64,000 nucleotides of DNA from Diphasiastrum complanatum (lineage: Eukaryota > Streptophyta > Lycopodiopsida > Lycopodiales > Lycopodiaceae). Location: assembly GCA_029204225.1 (NCBI GenBank), contig CM055108.1, positions 20,124,957-20,188,956 of the forward strand. Direction: 5' to 3'. The notes beneath the pieces were generated by a model. That model made no database searches and was not told the DNA's origin. It saw nothing but the letters and a program-made list of their open reading frames with translations. Below, in pieces: positions 56,540 to 64,000 of this stretch (positions are counted from its first letter, which is position 1; each line of letters starts with the position of its first letter). The position numbers were made by a program, and so were the translations under genes.

Positions 56540-57826
56540 ATGATGGGAAAATCTCACCTAACAAACAAATTAACGATGAGTCCACTAGGCAATCAACGAA
56601 TCAAGTCCAAGACTACCAAGGCCTTTATGAGTGAAGTTGGTAAAATTATTGATTGAAAATTGACACAAGGAGCATGTGATCATTCCGGTATTAGTAAAGA
56701 TGTATATGCTACAATATTTAAAATTATCAAATAGGCATTTGGACAAGTGCACTTAAAAGAAAAAATTTGATTCCTGGACCATTTCAAATCAAATTAAAAG
56801 AGATGTGTTAAATAGGGGTATGCACAAAATCATTGGTATTCCTTACCATATCATGAATGAAACTTAAAATTCAAAAGTTGGCACCTTGTCATAAGATTCT
56901 ACCAACAACATATTTGTAGAAAAATTGGAAAGGGTTAGTGTTACACTCATAAATGGAGCATTATGCAATACGACAAACTTGGAGAGCCTAAATTGTAGTG
57001 TGCAATATGAAAATGACATATGGTAGTTAGCAGCTTTTCAGGTTATATTGTTTATTTATTATCTGCTCAAGATGTAAATCTATTAATACTACAAAATTCT
57101 CTTGGTTTAATTAATTATTGTATGTTTTGGACAAGTATTAAAAGAAGATGATGATGTTCTTTTATGGGTTTTTAGCAAGAAAAATTATCCATAGATAATT
57201 AATGATCATATGAACGACATACCAATCAATGTATCTAAAAGAGGGGATTTTAATGTGGAATGGCATTTGCTCGAAGACTTGAAGACATTCACGCATGTTC
57301 AATGTCTCTGATTGAGCAAATTCGAAAAATCCATGTCTATATTGCATGAAAATTTCAAAGTCAAGAACAATTATCAAATCTGCAATTGAAGAAAAAGATG
57401 TTTTGTAAGTATTGCAAGTGTACAAATCATGAGATCTAGGATTGGAGGGTTCTCAAAGCTAAAAATTCCAGTGAGCAACTAGATCAATAGGCGGATGTAG
57501 TCACAGGAACAAAGGAGCATTTATGGTCAAGGACCAAAAAGCACTATTAGATAATTCTTGGTTTCAGGATTCTGGAGCTACGCAAAATATGACCAATAAT
57601 CATGAGCATTTTTACTCCTATATGCCTTACAATAAGATACATTCATCTTGGCAACAATAGTACTCACACTATCGAAGGTGAAGGTACAGTGAGATTGAAA
57701 TTCCAACATGATCAATTCAAACTACTATCAAATGTTTTGTATGTTCCTAAACTTTCGCCTATCAGAACGAACAAAATGTTAGTGATGGAAATCACGGTCA
57801 TTCTTGATTATGCAACCAAACACTAA
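56540..57826 (+). pseudogene. Decayed copia gag-protease remnant
   Basis: Plus-strand, heavily frameshifted: gag-like segments at 56760-57150 (IIGIPYHIMNET), a knuckle start CKYCKCTNHEI, then WFQDSGATQNMTNNHEHFYS with the protease DSG, HTIEGEGTVRLKFQHDQFKL and LSNVLYVPKLSP. It stops near 57826 against the K-family LTR, which points the other way. Among the most diverged copies in the window. Confidence 0.7.
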
Positions 57827-57835
57827 TAAATGATG

Positions 57836-58613
57836 CGCCAGAAGAATAATTTGTCGCGAATAGCAAGACAGATTATATGTCGCGAATGATTCGCGAGGAG
57901 CTAGACTGTGCTTGACTGATAATTAGTCGCGAAAGATTCATGAAAGACAAGATTAAATGTTAGTCGCCTATTACTAAAATGAGCAACTAGAAAGATCAGA
58001 CAAAATGAATAATAAGCATAGCAATATTAACACAGATCTGAATGCAAAACAAAGAACTATTATTAGATTAAGTATATCAAGTATACATGTCAATAATGCA
58101 GTAGAGCACAAGAAAATAGCGGATGAAACCGTGTGCTCTACAAAGCTTATTCAATCTGTAAAGGAATGAAACCTTATTGCTTACAATAAAGAATCAATCT
58201 ATGAGGCATCTACTTCGTCTTTCTCGTTGATAAGCTTCTGATGCTAATTTACATATACTCTCCTCTTCCCATCTTTTTCGTCAGGACTCAATCGTCCAGC
58301 ATTCAACCTCATACACAAATGGTATTCAGTATCTATATACATAATGTTACAGGTGTGCAGATGAAGAAAGTACAGGGTGGATGTGCTATCTATAGGAGAT
58401 CATGGGTGGCTGCAATCGTTGTCCAATCTATTAGCACAGCTGCATGGGATGAGCGTGAAAAGAGTGCGCCGTCAACCATTGCTTTTTTTCTTTTCATCGT
58501 CTGTGAGAATTTGCATGTCAATATGTAGACTGCGCGACAACACGAGTAAATATGCAGCATGAATGGAGGCAGATTAAAATGGGATTAGCAGAGTAGAGGA
58601 AACAAATCCAACA
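57836..58613 (-). repeat. K-family 3' LTR
   Basis: In plus coordinates starts near TGATGCGCCAGAAG and ends aaatccaaca at 58613, next to a long polypurine complement. Homologous to 12330-13017. Its left part carries several TCGCGAA words (57852, 57892, 57942). The left boundary is probable, not proven. Confidence 0.7.
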
Positions 58614-58893
58614 CCCCCCCTTAATCTGGATCCGTGAATGCCTTGATCTTCAAACTAAGCAATGCACAAAATTTGTTGTGTGCATTAACACTGAGTGCTT
58701 TTGTGAATATGTTTGCAACCATGTCCTGCATTCTGCAGTACGTTAAGCTCACTTCTTTGTTGAGAACCTTACCCCTGATGTAGCGATATCTGATTTCAAT
58801 GTGCTTACTCCTAGAGTGAAATCTAGGGTTGGCCGATAAGGCAATAGCACTTTGATTATCACAATATAAAATTGTAGGGTGTACTAATTCAGA
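58614..58893 (-). pseudogene. copia RNase H C-terminus (K family), truncated
   Basis: Minus-strand frame ELVHPTILYCDNQSAIALSA, NPRFHSRSKHIEIRYRYIRG, KVLNKEVSLTYCRMQDMVAN and IFTKALSVNAHNKFCALLSL ends at TAA and is followed by the polypurine tract (minus-strand aaggggggg) and the LTR. The upstream pol is cut off at 58893, where element L begins in the opposite orientation. Confidence 0.88.
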
Positions 58894-58904
58894 TTAATAT
58901 CTGA

Positions 58905-60117
58905 CAATAACAAGGAGTTAAGTGCAATAGGAGAGAAGATCCAAGATCAAGAACTAGTGCAAACCATCTTGAATGGTTTAGGTGATGAGTTCACCAACTT
59001 AGTCCAATCGTTTGCCATTCAAGACTCTCTTCCATCCATTGAAAAGTTGCACAATGTTCTTGTGGCCGAGGAGAGTAGGCCTCTACACCTCAAGACAAGA
59101 ATGGATAGCATGTCACTTAATGGAGGAGAGGAGAAAGCTAACTTTACATCTAAAGACAAGAAGAAGCAAAATCCATTCAAGAAAAATCAAGGCAAGGAGG
59201 CCGAGATGAAGAGTGGAGGATCTACCTCCAAAGGCAAAGTGAAGAACAAGGCAAAACTAAAGTGTTTCTTTTGTGGAAAGAAAGGACACTTTGCCTCAAA
59301 ATGCTACTTGAAGAAGAATCAACAAGCCAAAGGAGATCAAGGGAACATTGCTCAAGAGAAAGAAGAAGAGGATGTATTCAACACATCCTTAATGGTTGCA
59401 TCTACACCAACTTCAAGTCAAGACACATGGTGGATAGATAGTGGGGCTAGTTCCCACATGTCCTTTAACAAACATTATTTTTCTACTCTTCTCCATTGTA
59501 ATGACTCTAAGAAGTCAATATACACTACTAGTGATCAAGCATGCAAGATAGATGGCATAGGATCTATACCTCTTTGCTTAGGCACATCTAAAAGGATAGA
59601 TCTAGATAATGTTTTGTATGTTCCTACCATTTCAAGAAACTTGCTTAGTGTAGGACAATTAATGGACAATGGACTAGATGTACATTTCAAGAATGGAGTT
59701 TGTTCCATCTTGAAAAATGATAAGTGCATAGCTAGTGGCATTAAGCGAGGTAGACTTTTCAAGTTAGATGCTAATGTTGCAAGTGAAAGTGTGAACTTGG
59801 CTAGGGAGGAGCTAACTCAAGTGGAGCTTTGGCATAAGAGATTAGGCCATCCTAATCTTAAATCTATGGAGTCAATGGCAAGCAAGGAACTAGCTCTCGG
59901 CCTACCAAGAGCTTTCAAGAAGTGTGGAAAGATGTGTGAGGCATGTGGCTTTGCAAAGTCACACAAGTCTTCTTACAAGAGATCTTCATCAAGATCTCTC
60001 TCTCCCTTGGATCTCATACATTCTGATGTACATAGTTTTTCACATGCAAGTAATGGAGGTGCCTTGATGTATGTAGCTTTTATAGATGATTGTACTAGAT
60101 TCACATGGATTGAGTAA
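58905..60117 (+). pseudogene. copia gag C-half, protease and integrase N-half (element L)
   Basis: Open from about 58905 (NNKELSAIGEKIQDQELVQT) through LVQSFAIQDSLPSIEKLHNV, knuckle CFFCGKKGHFASKC, protease WWIDSGASSHMSFNKHYFST, VLYVPTISRNLLSVGQLMDN, LWHKRLGHPNLKSMESM, finger CEACGFAKSHKSSY and IHSDVHSFSHASNGGALMYV to FIDDCTRFTWIE, then TAA at 60115-60117. The gag N-terminus (about 140 residues) is missing at the junction with the K element. Confidence 0.92.
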
Positions 60118-61010
60118 CTATCAAAGAAAAGTCTTGTTTATGAAGCTTTCATTAAGTTCAAGTCTCTAGTAGAGAAACAACTTAGTACTTCTATCAAAGC
60201 ACTAAGATGTGATAATGGAGGAGAGTACACCTCCAGTAAAATGAAAGACTTTTGTGAGATCAATGGTATTAAGTTACAATACACTTGTTCCTACACTCCT
60301 CAACAAAATGGAGTGGTTAAGAGGAAAAATAGGAGTCTATGTGAGTGTGCAAAGTCTTTGAGACTTGATGCATCACTCCCCATCTCATTTTGGGGAGAAG
60401 CCATAACATGTGCTAATTACTTGTGTAATAGACTTCCTAGTAGTGCTATAGATGGGATCTCACCTTATCAAGCCTTGTTTGATAAGAAACCCAATGTAAA
60501 AGATTTGAAGATCTTTGGATGTATTTGTTATGTACACATTCCTTTGGAGACTAGAAGGAAAGAAGATGCTACCTCCTTCAAAGGACTCTTTGTTGGCTAT
60601 GGAGAAAATAGCAAGGGATATAGGATGTATGATCCTACATCCAAGAAAGTAAAGGTAAGCAAGGATTTACTTTTTGATCAGTCACAATTTGCTAAGAGCT
60701 TGTCAAATGGATCTAACCCATTGTGCATTGAAGATCTTGACAAATCCGAGGAGGATCTTGTCAAACCCGAGAAAGATCATGACAAACCCGCAGATGGAGA
60801 TTTGGATCCGAGTCAAAAGGGGCCGAGAAGATCATCAAGGAGCAAGGCCGGGCCCTCAAGGCTCACCTATGTGGACAAGAGAAAGCAAAAGGAAGACTCT
60901 ACACCTTCTACCTCTTACTTCTTTTTAGCTACATTGCTTGAAGAACCATCATCTTTTGAAGAAGCATATAAATCTAAGTTTGGAGAGATGCAATGCAAGT
61001 AGAGTATGAT
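60118..61010 (+). pseudogene. copia integrase C-half (element L)
   Basis: Continues with LSTSIKALRCDNGGEYTSSK, GVVKRKNRSLCECAKSLRLD, where the expected catalytic Glu of ERKNR is Lys, then YQALFDKKPNVKDLKIFGCI, GYRMYDPTSKKVKVSKDLLF and RRSSRSKAGPSRLTYVDKRK. The lost Glu predicts an inactive integrase. A frameshift near 60995 leads to the RT. Confidence 0.9.
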
Positions 61011-61921
61011 GCATTAGAAGAGAATCATACTTGAAATCTTGTAAATCTTCCAAGAGGAAAGAAACCACTTGCATGTAAGTGGATTTATAGAATTAAGTAC
61101 AATCAAGATGGATCTATTAGTAAGTACAAAGCTAGGCTTGTTGCTAAGGGATTTCTTCAAATAAAAGGATTGGATTATGAAGAAACATTTGCACCTGTAG
61201 CTAAGCTTGTAACTATTAGATTAATCATTTGCATTGCTACTTTGTTCAAATGGGATCTCTACCAAATGGATGTGACAAATGCCTTCTTAATGGCTTCTTA
61301 GAGGAGGAAATCTACATGATGCAACCCGAGGGTTTCATCAAGGTTGGTGAGGAGCAAAAGGTGTGCTACTTAAGGAAGAGCCTATATGGCTTGAAGCAAG
61401 CACCTAGAGCTTGGTACTCTAGGTTGCATGATTTTCTCTATTCCCTTGGCTTTGTACTAAGTGCTTATGAACCTTCTTTATATTTCAAATGTAATGAAGG
61501 AAAGATCATCATTTTGGTTCTTTATGTTGATGACTTCATTATAACAGGAAATGATGATGATGGCATAGGCAAAGTAAAAGTTGACTTATCTAGTGAGTTC
61601 AAGATGGTAGATCTAGGCTTCCTAAAGTTTATACTTTGGATAGAAGTGTCTAGAAGTTGCAATTGTACTTTCATAAGTCAATTTGAGTATGCTACTTCCA
61701 TTCTTGAAAGATTTGGTATGAAAGATTGTAAGGGGATTGACACCCCTATGGAGCATGTTGTGAAAGCAACTAATGAAGGTGATGAAGCATCCTTTGAGGA
61801 CATCACCCTCTTTAGGAAGCTTATAGGCTCTCTAATATATTTGACCATCACTAGACCTCACTTAAGTTTTTGTGTAAGCAAGTTGAGTCAAAGTATGCAA
61901 GTTCCTTTAGTTCATCATTGA
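61011..61921 (+). pseudogene. copia reverse transcriptase (element L)
   Basis: VEYDALEENHT, ACKWIYRIKYNQDGSISKYK, ARLVAKGFLQIKGLDYEETF, YQMDVTNAFLNGFLEEEIYM, LRKSLYGLKQAPRAWYSRLH, catalytic ILVLYVDDFIITGND and IGSLIYLTITRPHLSFCVSK. One frameshift near 61265 and a stop at 61919. The YVDD active site is intact. Confidence 0.92.
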
Positions 61922-62502
61922 AAAAGTGCCAAGAGAGTACTTAGATATGTTTCTAGTACTAGATTTTTTGGCATACTTTATGAAGGATCTAACTTGCACT
62001 TGAGAGCCTACTCGAATTCAGATTTTGCAGGTGACAAGATGGATAGGAAGTCCATTAGTGCATTTTCAACATTTCTTTGTGGATAAGTGATATCTTGGCT
62101 TTCCAAAAAGCAAGATACAATCTCACTATCTTCTTGTGAAGCTGAGCACAAGGCATTGACTTCAACAACCGAAGAGCTCCTATGGCTAAGAAGACTCTTG
62201 ATGGAACTACATGTGCTAGAGGTCGAGGAGATCCCTTACATATTTTTTGACAATCAAGCTTCTCAACATATTGCTTCAAATCCTATCTTCCATGCTAGAA
62301 CAAAGCATATTGAGATAGCTCACCACTTTGTGAGGGAGAAGGTACAATCCAAGGAAGTGCAACTACATCATGTACCATCATCCAAATGCATAGCTGATAT
62401 CTTAACCAAACCATTTTCCAAAGATCCATTTTTTAAGTTAAGATATGCTCTTGGAATTGTAGATAGATGTACACTAGATTTGCCAAGTTAGAAGTGAGGA
62501 GG
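61922..62502 (+). pseudogene. copia RNase H and polypurine tract (element L)
   Basis: SAKRVLRYVSSTRFFGILYE, SNSDFAGDKMDRKSISAF, one stop at 62084, then SLSSCEAEHKALTSTTEELL, FFDNQASQHIASNPIFHART, KHIEIAHHFVREKV and IADILTKPFSKDPFFKLRYA, ending at a TAG at 62489. The polypurine tract gaagtgaggagg (62491-62502) abuts the LTR. Confidence 0.92.
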
Positions 62503-62968
62503 TGTTGAAAATTGTCACTTCTCACTTGACATTGGTTCATGTTAATATTGATCAAACATTAGAATATGTTGATGATCTGATTTCACACATGTGGAGCATG
62601 TTCCCACGTGTGAAAGGATGTACTTTTCATGTTTGTATATATCCAAATTAATTTTGTATCATTCTAGTTAGTGTAAACATGAAGTGACTAGTTTTTAGTC
62701 AAGTTGACTAGTCACCTACAAATTAGCTTTTCCATGCATGTGCATGAGTAAATGCTCACACATGGCAAGTGGATGTTCACACGTGTGTATAGAGTACTAG
62801 AAGATAAGAGTTGACCATTTTCCTTAGGTCCTATTTTGTAGGGAATATTCCTATATTCAAGGAGACTAGCTTTTTGGATTTTAGTCATATTCTAGAAGGT
62901 CAACTATTGGATAAGGATCAAGGATGGATCAAATGGATAGATCTGAGTGATGTGGCACTCTTCACATT
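62503..62968 (+). repeat. A-family LTR, 3'-truncated (element L 3' LTR)
   Basis: Starts TGTTGAAAATTG and matches 6337-6799 at about 96% by eye, then stops at cactcttcaca where the other copy continues cgtgtgaagacc. Contains CACACGTGTG at 62778. The missing half (about 400 bp) is replaced by unrelated coding-like sequence. Confidence 0.92.
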
Positions 62969-63537
62969 GTGTTGTCTGTTACTATACTATTGTACTGATG
63001 ACAAAGCTTTATCATCTTCATATGGATCTGTCACCAGAATATGCTCTACTCAGGACGAGATATTCAAAGCAACCCAAATTGTCAACTTCTGATACTAGGT
63101 CCGATACAGGGAGGAAAAGCTAAAACATGTAGATTTATGGTCATCAGGAACATTGTATCCTATTGATCCATGTTCATTGCAACATCCAGATTTTCATTCG
63201 GTGAGTCAGTTAATAATCTATGTGTCATAGTAAAAATGGCCTTTTGGGTTACCGTGAGAATTTGATGCTCTATGGGAATGCACATTCAATGCAAAGAATA
63301 CATTATTCGGAAGAGGAATCAAGGAGAATATTACAAAGATGAAAACTTGTTTAGATGAAAATGAGATGCTCAAGGAGGAGATCCAAAGGTTGAAATCTTT
63401 TTTGCATCATTATACAACTAGTAATGATGAGATAAAAATTGCATTTCAATCCATGCGTATCTCATATTTGTCTCTTGTTAAAGATATGGATGTGCTCAAC
63501 AGAAAGGTCCAAAGAAACAAGAGGAAAGACTGGTAAA
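62969..63537 (+). pseudogene. Unidentified intron-containing gene remnant with coiled-coil segment
   Basis: Starts at the truncated LTR. The frame DDKALSSSYGSVTRICSTQD, EIFKATQIVNF, two stops, VRYREEKLKHVDLWSSGTLY and PIDPCSLQHPDFHS ends at a strong splice donor (ttcg|gtgagt, 63200). After an intron-like gap, FDALWECTFNAKNTLFGRGI continues to MKTCLDENEMLKEEIQRLKS, DMDVLNRKVQRNKRKDW, with heptad-like Leu spacing. The stop is at 63534-63536. No family recognised; it may be host or DNA-transposon derived. Confidence 0.4.
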
Positions 63538-64000
63538 CAAGGATATATGTGATCTATCATCCAGAGGAGGTCATAGAAAAAGACGAATCCGTGCTGTTGA
63601 TTTGCTTATTATATACTGTTGTGAATACTATGAGTGTCCTAATTTATGCTGACATTTTCATGAACATTATGTTTGAAATGCAGATCAGCATTGGTCGTTG
63701 AAGACCATCTGATGAGATTTCAATTGGAAACTCACTAGGCTGTATCTTGACTTCTAAATCTACGAAATCAATGTTAAATAATAACAAAATGAAAAAGATT
63801 AAGGCTTCAATTACTGATAGCATTATGGACAACACATCCTCTAATTAGGAAATAGCTTCCTTCATAGAGGCCTCTAGCTCGGAAGTCCATGAAAACAAGA
63901 TGTGAAGATATATTATTTTTTCTATAATATGCACCTCCGCATGCAATGTACAGATATGAACATTTCGTAGAGGAATCGGTAGTACAGGTTTCCAATTAGG
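63538..64000. other. No gene recognised
   Basis: Short open frames on the minus strand (63644-63835, 63807-63995) carry no motif and overlap AT-rich sequence. Confidence 0.5.

Overview
This window looks like transposon-dense nuclear DNA of a land plant. The evidence is a chain of Ty1/copia LTR retrotransposons on both strands, a CACTA (En/Spm)-type tnp2 transposase gene, GT-AG introns, long (AG)n microsatellites and AT-rich intergenic DNA. No operons, ribosome binding sites, tRNA or rRNA genes were recognised. The species cannot be fixed from the sequence. A large-genome, possibly non-flowering, vascular plant is plausible but is only inference.

Layout. 1-2 kb: decayed minus-strand copia element. 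3.24-3.76 kb: dense array of GCGTGGAT/ATCCACGC octamers. 3.8-12 kb: broken plus-strand copia copies, then a foreign pol fragment lying between two gag starts that face each other. 12.3-13 kb: LTR of family K next to a 44-bp perfect palindrome. 13-20 kb: mostly non-coding, with a DUF7869-like remnant, an unidentified minus-strand coding remnant and one plus-strand LTR. 20.1-25.1 kb: nearly complete minus-strand copia element with much of gag missing. 26-31 kb: fragments of three more copia elements and a Transposase_24-like ORF.

31.1-52.5 kb is the most structured part. A plus-strand gene unit encodes a SET-domain-like protein followed about 30 bp later by a tnp2-type transposase. It is split by nested insertions. 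Element J (33664-39370) is a non-autonomous LTR element with apparently identical LTRs and an open 546-codon frame of unknown function. Element D (40353-50115) sits inside tnp2, and element C (42377-48328, TSD CCATA) sits inside D. C lacks reverse transcriptase and carries an unrelated open segment in its place. J is bordered by an exact 136-bp duplication of the SET gene plus about 560 bp of chimeric filler.

54.4-56 kb holds the only good candidate for a host gene: a small secreted cysteine-containing protein with upstream G-box and I-box motifs. 56.5-58.9 kb has another copia remnant and the 3' end of a family K element. 58.9-63 kb is a nearly full-length copia pol ending in a truncated LTR, followed by an unidentified intron-containing gene remnant.

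The genes do not form a pathway. The window is a record of repeated retrotransposon insertion, recombination between lineages and sequence capture. The palindrome CACACGTGTG recurs 11 times, mostly in LTRs and leaders of several families, and may be a shared regulatory site.
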